Below are positions 38,926-48,456 of a stretch of DNA of 64,000 bases, in pieces. The notes beneath the pieces were generated by a model. That model was not told the DNA's origin. It saw only the letters and a list, made by a program, of their open reading frames with translations, and ran no database searches. Position 1 is the stretch's first letter. Each line of letters opens with the position of its first letter. The stretch is from Burkholderiales bacterium (lineage in GTDB: Bacteria > Pseudomonadota > Gammaproteobacteria > Burkholderiales > Burkholderiaceae_C). The stretch covers positions 49,887 through 113,886 of the forward strand of contig JAKFVA010000013.1 of the NCBI GenBank assembly GCA_021732385.1, read 5' to 3'. The position numbers and the translations under genes are program-made.

Positions 38926-39804
38926 TCAGTGGTCTTCGGCCGGGGTGTTGGGTATAGCGCGCAAGCGTAGCACGGTGGCCGCCACGCCACTGGCCACAAT
39001 CAGCGCCATGCCCAGCCAAGCAGTGGCGCTGAGCTGGTCGCCAAATACCGCCAAGCTGTAGAAGGCAGCAAACACAATGCCTGTGTATTGCAGCGATGCC
39101 ACAACCAGCGTCGAGCCCTTGCTGTAGGCGCGCGTCATGCACCACTGACCCAGCGTAGCCAACACGCCAATGGGCAGCAGCCACAGCGCGCTCGGCCAAT
39201 GCCAGGTTGAGGTGCCGGTAAACGCCAGCGCCAGCAAGCCTGCCAGCGCCGAGCCAGCGGCAAAGTAAAACACCGTGCGCTCCTCCGGCTCACCGGCTTT
39301 GCCCAGCGCCGTAACCTGTACATACGCCAGCGCGGTGGCAATGCCCGACAGCAGCCCCACAAGCCCAGCGAACACCTGGTTTTGTTCAATAGTGGGGCGC
39401 AGCATCAGCAACACCCCCACAAAACCGGCCAGCACCGTAGCCAGCAAAGGTCCCTGAACTGAACTGGCCCCGTACAGCACGGCGCCGCCCACCACAAAAG
39501 CTGCAATCCAGACGCCGCTCATGTAGTTCAGCGTCATGGCAGTCGCCAGCGGCAACTGGCTGATGGCGTAAAACCAGGCCCCCAGTGCCAGCGTTCCCAC
39601 CAGGCAGCGCCAGGCGTGCATACCGGGCACCGGACTGCGAAACGCCGTGCCGCGTAGCCAAAGCACAGCGCCCATCAGCAGCAGGCCCACCAGGCCGCGG
39701 TAAAGCACGATTTCCGCTGTGTTGAAGTGCGCTGATGCCAGCTTGACGCAAACTCCCATGCTGGCAAAAAAGAAGGCGGCCAGCACCATCCAGAGCGCTT
39801 GCAT
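38926..39804 (-). CDS. EamA/DMT-family transporter
   Basis: The 292-residue protein has ten hydrophobic segments arranged as two EamA repeats (about 1-130 and 145-285). It includes the typical end of the first repeat, YMSGVWIAAFVV, and LQYTGIVFAAFYSLAVFGDQLS in the second. Such carriers export or import metabolites; the sequence does not give a substrate. It sits 6 bp from the sulfurtransferase gene on either side of a shared minus-strand run and 6 bp from the Rieske oxygenase stop. Confidence 0.88.
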   Translation of the reverse strand: MQALWMVLAAFFFASMGVCVKLASAHFNTAEIVLYRGLVGLLLMGAVLWLRGTAFRSPVPGMHAWRCLVGTLALGAWFYAISQLPLATAMTLNYMSGVWIAAFVVGGAVLYGASSVQGPLLATVLAGFVGVLLMLRPTIEQNQVFAGLVGLLSGIATALAYVQVTALGKAGEPEERTVFYFAAGSALAGLLALAFTGTSTWHWPSALWLLPIGVLATLGQWCMTRAYSKGSTLVVASLQYTGIVFAAFYSLAVFGDQLSATAWLGMALIVASGVAATVLRLRAIPNTPAEDH

Positions 39805-39810
39805 GGGCGC

Positions 39811-40983
39811 TTATATGGGTGCTGCGCTCTGCATGGCCAGGCGATACCACTCGTGAAAATGCTGCATGCCGTCTTCCATGGGGCTTTGGTAGGGGCCGCG
39901 ATCGTCATCGCCGCGCTGCGCCAGCGCCAGCCGGCCAGCGTCCATGCGCAGGGCGATTTCGTCGTCTTCCTTGCAGGTTTCCATGTAGGCGGCTTGCTGC
40001 GCCTCAACAAACTCGCGCTCAAAGGCGGCGATTTCCTCGGGGTAGTAAAACTCCACCATGTTCAGCGTTTTTTGCGGGCCTTGCGGTATGAGCGTGGACA
40101 CGGTGAGTACATGGGGATACCACTCCACCATGATGTGCGGGTAATAGGTAAGCCAGATCGCACCGTATTTGGGCTGTTCGCCGCCCCGGTAGCGCAGCAG
40201 TTGGTCGTGCCAGCGCTGATAAACCGGGCTGCCTGCCTTGCCCAGACGTTGCGCCACGCCCACGGTCTGCACCGAGTGGTTGGCACCAAATTCCCATTTC
40301 AGGTCGTCGCAAGTGACGAACTGGCCCAGACCGGGGTGAAACGGGCCCACGTGGTAGTCCTCCAGATAGACCTCGATAAAGGTCTTCCAGTTGTAATCGC
40401 AGTGGTGCATCTCTACCCGGTCCAGCACATGACCCGAAAAATCGAGGTCGGCGCGCGGCCCTATGCGTGCCAGTTCGCGCGCCAGGGCATGCGCGCCGGG
40501 GGTGTCTTCAAACAGCAGGCCATTCCACGACTGCAAGGGGTAGTTGCGCAGGTTAAGGCAGGGGTCTACCGCAAAGTGCGGTGCGCCTAGTAATTTACCT
40601 GCCTGGGCAGGGTGGAGCAACGCGCCGGGCGGAGTACTTCCTGCGCTGTAAGTCCAGCGGTGCAGCGGGCAAACAATCTGGCCACCGTTGTCAGCTGGGC
40701 TGGCGACCGAGCCACGGCCCTGCAAAATAATGGCTTGGCGGTGACGGCAGACATTGGAGATCAATTCAACACCTTGCGGTGTGCGCAGCAGGGTGCGGCC
40801 CTGGCCTTCTTGCGGCAGCGCATGGTAGTCGCCCACTTGAGGCACGCTCAATTCATGGCCGACATAGCGCGGCCCGGCCTGGAACAAGGCAGCGGTCTCG
40901 CGCTGAAACAGCGTCAGGTCGAAATAACTGGAAACGCCGAGTGGGCTAACCACTGGCTCAAGTTGCAGGCTTAAATCAGACAT
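39811..40983 (-). CDS. Rieske non-heme iron oxygenase, alpha subunit-like
   Basis: The N-terminal Rieske domain has CRH...CPLH, and the catalytic domain has DYNWKTFIEVYLEDYHVGPFHPGL with the iron-binding histidines. From the ATG at 40981-40983 it is 390 residues; a longer frame to 41016 adds 11 doubtful residues. No reductase, ferredoxin or beta subunit gene is beside it, so it must draw electrons from elsewhere. It is divergent from the xseB-ispA-dxs operon. Substrate unknown. A place near isoprenoid genes does not by itself imply a terpenoid substrate. Confidence 0.88.
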   Translation of the reverse strand: MSDLSLQLEPVVSPLGVSSYFDLTLFQRETAALFQAGPRYVGHELSVPQVGDYHALPQEGQGRTLLRTPQGVELISNVCRHRQAIILQGRGSVASPADNGGQIVCPLHRWTYSAGSTPPGALLHPAQAGKLLGAPHFAVDPCLNLRNYPLQSWNGLLFEDTPGAHALARELARIGPRADLDFSGHVLDRVEMHHCDYNWKTFIEVYLEDYHVGPFHPGLGQFVTCDDLKWEFGANHSVQTVGVAQRLGKAGSPVYQRWHDQLLRYRGGEQPKYGAIWLTYYPHIMVEWYPHVLTVSTLIPQGPQKTLNMVEFYYPEEIAAFEREFVEAQQAAYMETCKEDDEIALRMDAGRLALAQRGDDDRGPYQSPMEDGMQHFHEWYRLAMQSAAPI

Positions 40984-41114
40984 CCAAATCCTGATCTCAA
41001 AGGGAATCTCAATCAAAATAACGGCGCAAAACGCACGCTAACTTGAGAAAATCCATTGTACCTATGGCCCTGCAAGACGTTGACAGCGTCTGCGTTGCCA
41101 GCGCGCGCAAGCTT

Positions 41115-41143
41115 TGGACACACAATCGTGCCCAGCCTAAAAT
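41115..41143 (+). promoter_or_regulatory. Candidate sigma-70 promoter of xseB-ispA-dxs
   Basis: TGGACA (41115-41120) and TAAAAT (41138-41143) are 17 bases apart, each a 5/6 match to the -35 and -10 consensus. The transcript would begin about 15 bases before the xseB start. It lies in the 181-bp gap between the divergent Rieske oxygenase and xseB. Confidence 0.55.
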
Positions 41144-41164
41144 CCGCCAAGACTTCTACTTGCC

Positions 41165-41437
41165 ATGCCCAAGACTCCTAGCCCACCCGCAGCTGCTGCC
41201 CCAGACAGTGCCGCCGCCAGCCCCGCCAATCCCGCCAGCTACGAGGCTGCCCTGCAAGAGCTGGAGGTGTTGATTGCCCAGCTTGAGTCTGGCCAGTTGC
41301 CTTTGGCGCAGTTGGCCAGCGGCTACCAGCGTGGTGCCCAGTTGCTGGCGTTTTGTCGCAGCCAGCTGGACGCGGTGGAGAACCAGATCAAGCAGCTGGA
41401 TGAAGGGCAAATCAAACCGTGGACTGGAGCGGCATGA
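41165..41437 (+). CDS. xseB: Exodeoxyribonuclease VII small subunit
   Basis: A 90-residue protein with a Pro/Ala-rich N-terminus and the XseB core [51 protein letters not shown]. It binds the large subunit XseA, which is not in this window, and supports ssDNA degradation. The gene heads an operon with ispA (20 bp later) and dxs, a common proteobacterial arrangement. The short ATG at 41434 after its stop opens only an 8-codon frame and is ignored. Confidence 0.93.
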   Translation: MPKTPSPPAAAAPDSAAASPANPASYEAALQELEVLIAQLESGQLPLAQLASGYQRGAQLLAFCRSQLDAVENQIKQLDEGQIKPWTGAA

Positions 41438-41456
41438 ACATCACCAGGGCTTTCCT

Positions 41457-42422
41457 ATGAGCGCCGCATTGCAGCCTGCGGCTCAAGTTGGCTCAATTGA
41501 TGCCTGGATCGCCATTCAAATAGCCGAGATAGAGCTGGCGCTCTCGCGCTGGGTCAAGGCCAATGGCCCAGCTGGGCAAACCGAAGCGGCAGGCGAGTTG
41601 GTGGTGGCTATGCGCTATGCCGTTCAAGGCGGTGGCAAGCGGCTGCGGCCCTTGCTGGTGCTGGGTGCTTGTGAAGCGGTGGGCGGCCACCAGCATGAGA
41701 CTGGCCGTGAAGCCGCCATGCGCGCCGCCTGCGCCGTGGAGCTGATTCACGCTTACTCGCTGGTACACGACGACATGCCCTGCATGGACAACGATGTACT
41801 GCGCCGCGGCAAACCCACGGTCCATGTGCAGTTTGGTCAGGCGCTGGCGCTACTGGCCGGCGACGCCTTGCAGGCATTGGCTTTTGAATTGCTGACACCT
41901 GAACAGGGCTGCGTGCCCGCCCCTTTGCAGGCCAAACTCTGCCGCCTACTGGCCCAAGCCGCAGGCGTTGCCGGTATGGCTGGCGGCCAGGCGATAGATC
42001 TCGCCAGCGTAGGCTTGAAGTTGGAGGCCACGCAACTTAGCCAGATGCATCGCCTGAAAACGGGTGCTTTGCTGCAAGCCAGCGTGGACATGGGCGCGGC
42101 CTGCGGCGGTGAAATCCCACTGCCGTCGATGGCAGTGAAAGCATTTTCCACATTCGGCAGCGCCATTGGCCTGGCATTTCAGGTGGTAGACGATGTGCTT
42201 GACGTCACCGCCGATGCGGCTGCGCTTGGCAAAACTGTAGGCAAGGACGCCCAGCAGGACAAGCCCACCTATGTCTCGCTGTTGGGTCTGGCGGAGGCCC
42301 AAACCTACGCGCAGGCCTTGTTGGAAGAGGCATTGGCGGCGCTCGACCAGCTCGACGCCATGGGCTACCCGGCGCCGGTGTTGCGCGCGCTGGCCTACAA
42401 ACTGGTACAACGCGCGTATTGA
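41457..42422 (+). CDS. ispA: Farnesyl diphosphate synthase (geranyltranstransferase)
   Basis: IspA condenses IPP with DMAPP and GPP to give C15 farnesyl diphosphate, the substrate of the squalene synthase gene in this window. The FARM motif DDMPCMD (about 104-110) and the second motif DDVLD (about 245) are present, together with GGKRLRP near residue 60 and the KTG (about 200). The ATG at 41457 gives 321 residues. The upstream frame overlaps xseB. It is followed by dxs with a 56-bp gap. Confidence 0.95.
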   Translation: MSAALQPAAQVGSIDAWIAIQIAEIELALSRWVKANGPAGQTEAAGELVVAMRYAVQGGGKRLRPLLVLGACEAVGGHQHETGREAAMRAACAVELIHAYSLVHDDMPCMDNDVLRRGKPTVHVQFGQALALLAGDALQALAFELLTPEQGCVPAPLQAKLCRLLAQAAGVAGMAGGQAIDLASVGLKLEATQLSQMHRLKTGALLQASVDMGAACGGEIPLPSMAVKAFSTFGSAIGLAFQVVDDVLDVTADAAALGKTVGKDAQQDKPTYVSLLGLAEAQTYAQALLEEALAALDQLDAMGYPAPVLRALAYKLVQRAY

Positions 42423-42478
42423 ACCGCAATCAAGCCGTTATTGAACATATTGAAAAAAACCTGCTCAATAGTAAAACC

Positions 42479-44395
42479 ATGTCAGACCCGTTTCACACAT
42501 CCCCAACTGCCCAGCCTTTGCTGACTGCCATTGCCAGCCCGGCAGACCTGCGCGCCCTACCGCGCGCCCAGCTCGCGGCGCTGGCCGACGAACTGCGCGC
42601 TTACGTGCTGGGCAGTGTCGCCAAAACCGGTGGCCACCTTAGCTCCAATCTCGGCACGGTGGAACTGACGATTGCGCTGCACTACGTCTTCAACACGCCG
42701 CACGACCGACTCGTCTGGGACGTGGGCCACCAGACCTACCCGCACAAAATCCTCACCGGGCGGCGTGAACGCATGGCCAGTCTGAGGCAGTTAAATGGCC
42801 TGTCGGGCTTTCCCCAGCGCGCCGAGAGCGAGTACGACGCCTTTGGAACGGCACACTCCAGCACCAGCATCTCGGCAGCCCTGGGCATGGCATTGGCCAG
42901 CAAGATCAAGGGCGAGCAGCGCCACAGCGTGGCCATCATTGGCGACGGCGCGTTGAGTGCGGGCATGGCATTTGAAGCGCTGAACAACGCCGGCGTGGCC
43001 GACTGCAATTTGCTGGTCATCCTCAACGACAACGACATGTCGATCAGCCCACCCGTGGGCGCACTCAACCGCTACCTGGCGCAGCTCATGAGTGGCAAGT
43101 TTTATGCGGCGGCCAAAAATGTGGGTAAAACCGTGTTGCAGGTGGCACCACCGCTGCTTGAACTGGCCAAGCGGCTGGAGCAGCAGGCCAAGGGCATGGT
43201 GGTGCCGGCCACGCTGTTTGAAAAATTTGGCTTTAATTACATCGGCCCGATTGACGGGCACGATTTCGAGTCTTTGATCCCCACGCTGGAGAACATTAAA
43301 AAACTGAGTGGCCCGCAGTTTCTGCATGTGGTCACCAAAAAAGGCCAGGGCTACAAGCTGGCTGAGGCCGACCCGGTGGCCTACCACGGCCCCGGCAAAT
43401 TCGATCCTGCGGTGGGTTTGACCGCCCCCGCCACACCGCCCAAAACCACTTTCACTCAGGTCTTTGGCCAGTGGCTGTGCGACATGGCCGCGCAAGATCA
43501 GCGCCTGGTGGGCATTACCCCTGCGATGCGCGAAGGCTCGGGTCTGGTTGAATTTGAAAAGCGTTTCCCTAATCGTTACTTTGATGTCGGCATCGCCGAG
43601 CAGCATGCCGTGACGTTTGCTGCTGGCTTGGCCTGCGAGGGCCTCAAGCCCGTGGTGGCGATTTATTCCACTTTCTTGCAGCGCGCCTACGACCAGTTGA
43701 TTCACGACGTGGCAATTCAAAACCTGCCCGTGGTGTTTGCGCTGGACCGCGCCGGCATTGTGGGCGCAGACGGTGCCACACACTGCGGCGCCTACGACAT
43801 TGCCTATCTGCGCTGCATACCCAACATCAGCATAGCCTGTCCGGCTGATGAAAACGAATGCCGTCAATTGCTCACCAGCGCTTACCAGCAAAACCACCCT
43901 GTGGCTGTGCGCTACCCGCGTGGCGCGGGTGTGGGTGGGGCCTTGCAAACGCACCTGGATGCGCTGCCGTTTGGCAAGGCCGAGATTCGCCGCCAAGGCA
44001 AAGCAGTGGCTATTTTGGCGTTTGGCACCTTGCTGCAACCCGCATTGCAAGTAGCTGACAAGCTGGACCTGACAGTGGTCAACATGCGCTGGGCCAAGCC
44101 GCTTGACATTGATTTGCTGTTACAGGTGGCGGGCCAGCATGGTGCCTTGCTCACCGTGGAAGATGGCGCTGTTATGGGCGGAGCAGGCAGCGCCGTGGCG
44201 CAGGCGCTGGCCGATGCCGGTGTACTCAAACCTTTGCTGCATATGGGCTTACCTGACGTTTTCATTGAGCATGGCGACCCAACAAAGCTGATGGCTCTGC
44301 AGGGCCTAGACGCCGCCGGCATAGAGGCGGCGCTACGCGCCCGCTTTGGTGATCTGCTGCCGGGCTTGCGGCCCGACCTCAAAATCGTCGCTTGA
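42479..44395 (+). CDS. dxs: 1-deoxy-D-xylulose-5-phosphate synthase
   Basis: Dxs is the first, rate-limiting MEP pathway enzyme, joining pyruvate and glyceraldehyde-3-phosphate on thiamine diphosphate. The 638-residue protein has [13 protein letters not shown] near residue 80, the TPP-binding [20 protein letters not shown], and the transketolase C-terminal domain with [13 protein letters not shown] start at ATG 42479 (MSDPFHTSP). The longer frame starting at 42419 overlaps ispA. Two other MEP-related genes, ispA and ispH, lie in the window. Confidence 0.96.
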   Translation: MSDPFHTSPTAQPLLTAIASPADLRALPRAQLAALADELRAYVLGSVAKTGGHLSSNLGTVELTIALHYVFNTPHDRLVWDVGHQTYPHKILTGRRERMASLRQLNGLSGFPQRAESEYDAFGTAHSSTSISAALGMALASKIKGEQRHSVAIIGDGALSAGMAFEALNNAGVADCNLLVILNDNDMSISPPVGALNRYLAQLMSGKFYAAAKNVGKTVLQVAPPLLELAKRLEQQAKGMVVPATLFEKFGFNYIGPIDGHDFESLIPTLENIKKLSGPQFLHVVTKKGQGYKLAEADPVAYHGPGKFDPAVGLTAPATPPKTTFTQVFGQWLCDMAAQDQRLVGITPAMREGSGLVEFEKRFPNRYFDVGIAEQHAVTFAAGLACEGLKPVVAIYSTFLQRAYDQLIHDVAIQNLPVVFALDRAGIVGADGATHCGAYDIAYLRCIPNISIACPADENECRQLLTSAYQQNHPVAVRYPRGAGVGGALQTHLDALPFGKAEIRRQGKAVAILAFGTLLQPALQVADKLDLTVVNMRWAKPLDIDLLLQVAGQHGALLTVEDGAVMGGAGSAVAQALADAGVLKPLLHMGLPDVFIEHGDPTKLMALQGLDAAGIEAALRARFGDLLPGLRPDLKIVA

Positions 44396-44511
44396 GTTTG
44401 GCTGGCACGCGGGTGCCGTCGTGTCTTGTAGGACGGCAACTACGTTCGTTGGGGTTGCTGTCTGCTGTGCAGGCAGCACCATGCCTTGCATAGTGGGTTC
44501 ACCGATGTTGT

Positions 44512-44532
44512 GACCTGGCATTTGCCAGGGTC
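44512..44532. promoter_or_regulatory. Strong stem-loop upstream of the crystallin-like gene
   Basis: GACCTGGCA-TT-TGCCAGGGTC pairs with one bulged G, 25 bases before the start codon and close to the AAAGGAGA ribosome-binding site. A second hairpin (TGCTGTCTGC-TGT-GCAGGCAGCA, about 44456-44478) lies before it. Neither is followed by a T-run. They may be leader structures of this gene or a 3' end of dxs. Confidence 0.35.
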
Positions 44533-44557
44533 TTCACAGCATTACAAAGGAGACCCC

Positions 44558-45364
44558 ATGAAAACATTTTTTAAACATACGTTGGTTGTGCTGGGCTTGG
44601 CAATGGCTGCTACGGCGAGTGCGCAAGTCACCTTTTACGAGAACGACAATTTCAACGGTCGCTCTTTCACTACGCAACGGCAAATCAACAATTTTGAGCG
44701 TCAGGGCTTCAATAACCGCGTCTCGTCTGTGGTGGTGTCGAACAACCGTTGGGAGGTTTGTGAAGACGTCAGGTTTGGTGGCAATTGCGTTGTATTGCGC
44801 CCTGGCAACTACCCCTCACTGCGGGCCATGGGTTTAAATGACCGTGTTTCATCGGTTCGCATGGTGGGCAACAACGCGCGCATTAATGACGAGCGCTACG
44901 CACCTGCGCCAGCCGCGTTCTACGACAACCGCCGCCGCAACAACGAGCGTTTGTACCAGGCCAATGTCACCTCGGTTCGCGCGGTGGTGGGGGCAAGCTC
45001 GCAGCGCTGCTGGATCGAGCAAGAGCAGGTCAACCAAAACCGCGGCAACAACAGCAATGTGCCGGGCGCCATTGTGGGCGCGGTGATTGGCGGCATTCTG
45101 GGCCACCAGGTGGGTGGCGGCCGCGGCAAAGACTTTGCTACCGTGGGCGGTGCAGTGGCCGGTGGTTATGTCGGCTCCAATGTGGGCAATGGTCAGCAAA
45201 CCTACACCCAGGATGTGCAGCGCTGCGCGAGCGTACCCAACCAGGCGCAGCCCGATTACTGGGATGTAACCTACAGCTTTCGCGGCCAGGAATACCGCCT
45301 GCAAATGACCACCCCACCAGGCAACACCGTGACGGTGAACAACCAGGGCCAGCCCCGCGCCTGA
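44558..45364 (+). CDS. Secreted beta/gamma-crystallin plus glycine-zipper protein
   Basis: The 268-residue protein has a signal peptide (ending MAATASA), then a beta/gamma-crystallin domain (about 24-115: VTFYENDNFNGRSFTTQRQINNF, NRVSSVVVSNNRWEVCEDVRFGGNCVVLRPGNYPSL). It then has a glycine-zipper 2TM segment (about 168-205: GAIVGAVIGGILGHQVGGG, GAVAGGYVGSNVG). Beta/gamma-crystallin modules can bind calcium in bacteria, and glycine zippers associate with membranes. A ribosome-binding site AAAGGAGA precedes the ATG. The family is widespread in Burkholderiales, with no settled role; envelope stress is a guess. Confidence 0.85.
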   Translation: MKTFFKHTLVVLGLAMAATASAQVTFYENDNFNGRSFTTQRQINNFERQGFNNRVSSVVVSNNRWEVCEDVRFGGNCVVLRPGNYPSLRAMGLNDRVSSVRMVGNNARINDERYAPAPAAFYDNRRRNNERLYQANVTSVRAVVGASSQRCWIEQEQVNQNRGNNSNVPGAIVGAVIGGILGHQVGGGRGKDFATVGGAVAGGYVGSNVGNGQQTYTQDVQRCASVPNQAQPDYWDVTYSFRGQEYRLQMTTPPGNTVTVNNQGQPRA

Positions 45365-45505
45365 TGCTTACCAGCGGCTGCGCAGGGAAAACCCCCGCCA
45401 GCCGCCGCTCCAGGGCTTCCTACAATACCAGCGCGGTTTGCACAACAAGCCAGCGCGGCGTTTTCACAAGAAACCCGCATTCCAAAAACAGCCTGGAGAA
45501 TTTTC

Positions 45506-46588
45506 ATGGATCGTCGTTTTCTCATTAAAAACGCTGGCATCGCCGGCGTTCTGGCCGCCGGTATTGCACCGGCCGTGCATGCACAAGCTGCCATTCGCTG
45601 GCGCATGGCGTCGAGTTTCCCCAAGTCACTTGACACAATTTACGGCGGTGGCGAAGTGTTTGCCAAAGCGGTGAAGGCCATGTCGGGCGGCAAGTTTGAG
45701 GTGTCGGTGCATGCCGGTGGCGAATTGATGCCCGCCTTCGGCGTGGTGGATGGCCTGCAAAATGGCACCGTGGAAATGGCCCACACCGTGCCTTATTACT
45801 TCTACGGCAAGAACCCGGCTTTCGCTATCGGTTCGGCCATTCCCTTTGGCATGAATGCCCGCCAGATGAACGCCTGGATGCTGCACGGCAATGGCCGCAA
45901 GCTCATGAACGAGCTGTACGCCAAATACAACATGCTCAGCTTTGCTGGTGGTAACACCGGCACCCAGATGGGTGGCTGGTTCCGCAAGGAAATCAAGTCG
46001 GTTGCCGACTTCAAGGGCCTGAAAATGCGCCTGGGTGGCGGTTTGGTGGGTGAGGTCATGACCAAGCTGGGCGCAGTGCCGCAAAGCCTGCCCGGTGGTG
46101 AGGTATACCAGGCGCTTGAAAAAGGCACGATTGACGCCGCCGAATGGGTGGGCCCTTACGACGATCAAAAGCTCGGCTTCAACAAGGTTGCGCCCAACTA
46201 CTACTACCCTGGCTGGTGGGAGGGCGGACCTGAGGTGGACTTCTTCATCAACCAAAAAGCCTTTGACGCCCTGACGCTCGAGAACAAGGCCATTGTTGAG
46301 GCAGCTGCTGCGCACGCCCACACCGACATGCTGGCCAAATACGATGCGCTAAACCCCACGGCACTCAAGCAATTGGTGGCCGCCAAAACCAAGGTGCTGC
46401 CTTTCCCGCAAAGCGTGCTGGATGCCTCTTTCAAAGCATCCATGGAGGTCTACCAAGAGCTGGCTGCCAAGAGCGAAGACTGGAAAAAAATCTACACCGA
46501 CTTCCGCAATTTCCAGCGCGATCAGGTGTTGTGGTTCCGCTTTGCCGAAGGCCGGTTTGATTCCTTCATGGCGCAGCAAAAGCTGTAA
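45506..46588 (+). CDS. TRAP transporter substrate-binding protein, DctP family
   Basis: The 360-residue periplasmic protein begins MDRRFLIKNAG, a twin-arginine-like motif, and then a short hydrophobic segment ending HAQA, so Tat export is likely. The mature part follows the DctP/TakP type: GGGEVFAKAVKAMSGGKFEVSVHAGGELMPAF, GTGTQMGGWFRKEIKSVADFKGLKMR and GPYDDQKLGFNKVA. TakP-like members bind 2-oxo acids, but this is an inference. The permease genes of the same system are convergent, on the minus strand, with a bidirectional terminator in between. Confidence 0.9.
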   Translation: MDRRFLIKNAGIAGVLAAGIAPAVHAQAAIRWRMASSFPKSLDTIYGGGEVFAKAVKAMSGGKFEVSVHAGGELMPAFGVVDGLQNGTVEMAHTVPYYFYGKNPAFAIGSAIPFGMNARQMNAWMLHGNGRKLMNELYAKYNMLSFAGGNTGTQMGGWFRKEIKSVADFKGLKMRLGGGLVGEVMTKLGAVPQSLPGGEVYQALEKGTIDAAEWVGPYDDQKLGFNKVAPNYYYPGWWEGGPEVDFFINQKAFDALTLENKAIVEAAAAHAHTDMLAKYDALNPTALKQLVAAKTKVLPFPQSVLDASFKASMEVYQELAAKSEDWKKIYTDFRNFQRDQVLWFRFAEGRFDSFMAQQKL

Positions 46589-46620
46589 ACGCCAGATGGG
46601 CCGGGCAACCGGCCTGCCGC

Positions 46621-46649
46621 AAAAAAGCCCCGCTTGGCGGGGCTTTTTT
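46621..46649. terminator. Bidirectional intrinsic terminator
   Basis: A6-GCCCCGC-TTG-GCGGGGC-T6 forms a 7-bp GC stem with A and T runs on both sides. It can end the plus-strand DctP gene (33 bases past its stop) and the minus-strand TRAP permease genes. Confidence 0.9.
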
Positions 46650-46698
46650 CATGCCTTCAAAATTACGCCACAGGCGCATCAACAGGCGTTTACCTGGC

Positions 46699-48456
46699 TT
46701 ACTTGGCCTCTTTGCTCAAGGACTCTTGCAGGGCTTTCAGCGGGTCATCCGAGGCGCTGTTAGCAGCACCCGAGGCACCTGGTGCGGCGCTGCCAGGCGC
46801 AGGCAGCAAATCAACTGGCGCAGGCACGGGCGCGTCTGGGAAGCTGCTCTCCATTTGCTGTCGCGCCTTGTCCAGGTCGTACACCTCTTTTTTGTCCAGC
46901 CCGCTGGACACGAGGCCGGGGAACGCAATGATCAGGCCCACCATGACCAGTTGTATTACGACAAACGGCACAGCACCCCAGTAGATTTGCGTGGTGGTGA
47001 CTTGCGCCACCGGCTGGCCAGTGACCTTGTCGGTGTAGTCCTTGTCGGGCGCAACGCTGCGCAGGTAAAACAGCGCAAAACCAAACGGCGGGTGCATGAA
47101 CGAGGTTTGCATGTTGACCGCCAGCAGCACGCCAAACCACACCAGGTCTATACCCAGCTTTTCTGCCACTGGCGCTAACAACGGGATGACGATGAACGAC
47201 AGCTCAAAGAAATCCAGAAAGAACGCCAGCAGGAAAATCAGGATGTTGACCACAATCAAGAACCCAAGCTGCCCACCTGGCAGGCTGGTCATCAAATGCT
47301 CCACCCAGCGCGGGCCGTCAACGCCCTGAAACGCTAGGCTGAACACGGTGGAGCCAATCAGAATAAACAGCACAAAGCACGACAGCTTCATGGTGGTGTC
47401 CATGGCTTGGCGCAGCAGCTTGAGGTCGATGCGTTTTCGCGCTGTAGCCATGGCCAGCGCGCCCACAGCGCCCATGGCACCACCTTCTGTAGGTGTGGCC
47501 ACCCCCAGGAAAATAGTGCCCAGCACCAGAAAAATCAGCGCCAGCGGCGGAATCAGCACAAAGGTGACGCGCTCGGCCATGCGCGAGAGCAGGCCCAGCT
47601 TGGCGGTTTTGTTGATGATGGCCAGCGCAAAGGCCACCGCTACGCCAACGCACATGGACACCACAATCAATTCATCGGTAGGCGTGGTGGCCGGGCGGGT
47701 TTTGGCAAAAACCACGGCAGCGGCCGCTGAAATCAGGGCCAGCACGCCGGTGGAGCGCAAGCCGGGTGTGCCGTTGTCTTCGCGGATGGTGCGGGCCTCT
47801 GCGGGCAGCGCAGGTACCCAGGCGGGCCGCACAAAGGCCAGCACCAGCACATACAGCAGATACAAGCCGGTGAGCACAAAGCCGGGAATGAAAGCGCCCT
47901 TGTACAAGTCGCCCACGCTCTTGCCCAACTGGTCGGCCAGAATAATCAGCACCAGCGAGGGCGGAATAATCTGCGCCAGCGTGCCCGAGGCTGCGATAAC
48001 GCCACTGGCCACGCGCCGGTCATAGCCGTAGCGCAGCATGATGGGCAGGGATATCAGGCCCATGGAAATTACCGAGGCCGCTACAACGCCGGTGGTGGCG
48101 GCCAGCATGGCACCCACCAGAATCACGGCAATCGCTAAGCCACCGCGCAGGCTGCCAAAGAGCTGGCCCACAGTGTCCAGCAAATCCTCGGCCATGCCCG
48201 AGCGCTCCAGCACCAGCCCCATAAAGGTGAAAAACGGGATGGCCAGCAGCGTGTCGTTTTGCATGATGCCAAAGATGCGCAGCGGCAGCGCCTGCATCAG
48301 CGACGACATGCCGGGAATGCCCAGCTCAATGCCAACAAAGCCAAAAAACAGCCCGCAGGCCGCTAGCGAAAACGCCACCGGGTAGCCAAACAGCAAGAAC
48401 ACCACCAGGCTGGCAAACATGATGGGTGCCAGGTTGGCAATCAGGAATTCAATCAT
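46699..48456 (-). CDS. TRAP transporter large permease (DctM), extended form
   Basis: At 585 residues this is much longer than a standard DctM (about 430). The typical motifs are GIPGMSSLMQALPLR and FFTFMGLVLERSGMAEDLLD near the N-terminus, ASGTLAQIIPPSL, and ATPTEGGAMGAVGALA. There is an additional hydrophobic stretch between about 225 and 290, and a Pro/Ala/Ser-rich C-terminal tail (about 520-585) with no membrane segments. Long DctM proteins are known with TakP-type binding proteins. It overlaps the DctQ gene by four bases, so the two are translated together. Confidence 0.88.
   Translation of the reverse strand: MIEFLIANLAPIMFASLVVFLLFGYPVAFSLAACGLFFGFVGIELGIPGMSSLMQALPLRIFGIMQNDTLLAIPFFTFMGLVLERSGMAEDLLDTVGQLFGSLRGGLAIAVILVGAMLAATTGVVAASVISMGLISLPIMLRYGYDRRVASGVIAASGTLAQIIPPSLVLIILADQLGKSVGDLYKGAFIPGFVLTGLYLLYVLVLAFVRPAWVPALPAEARTIREDNGTPGLRSTGVLALISAAAAVVFAKTRPATTPTDELIVVSMCVGVAVAFALAIINKTAKLGLLSRMAERVTFVLIPPLALIFLVLGTIFLGVATPTEGGAMGAVGALAMATARKRIDLKLLRQAMDTTMKLSCFVLFILIGSTVFSLAFQGVDGPRWVEHLMTSLPGGQLGFLIVVNILIFLLAFFLDFFELSFIVIPLLAPVAEKLGIDLVWFGVLLAVNMQTSFMHPPFGFALFYLRSVAPDKDYTDKVTGQPVAQVTTTQIYWGAVPFVVIQLVMVGLIIAFPGLVSSGLDKKEVYDLDKARQQMESSFPDAPVPAPVDLLPAPGSAAPGASGAANSASDDPLKALQESLSKEAK

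Noticed and set aside
41434..41460. Small ORF (MNITRAFL) between xseB and ispA
   Set aside because: Eight codons overlapping both neighbours; at most a coupling leader, with no evidence that it is a gene.
42791..44050. 419-residue open frame antisense to dxs
   Set aside because: Shadow of dxs; His/Gln-rich translation without domain character.
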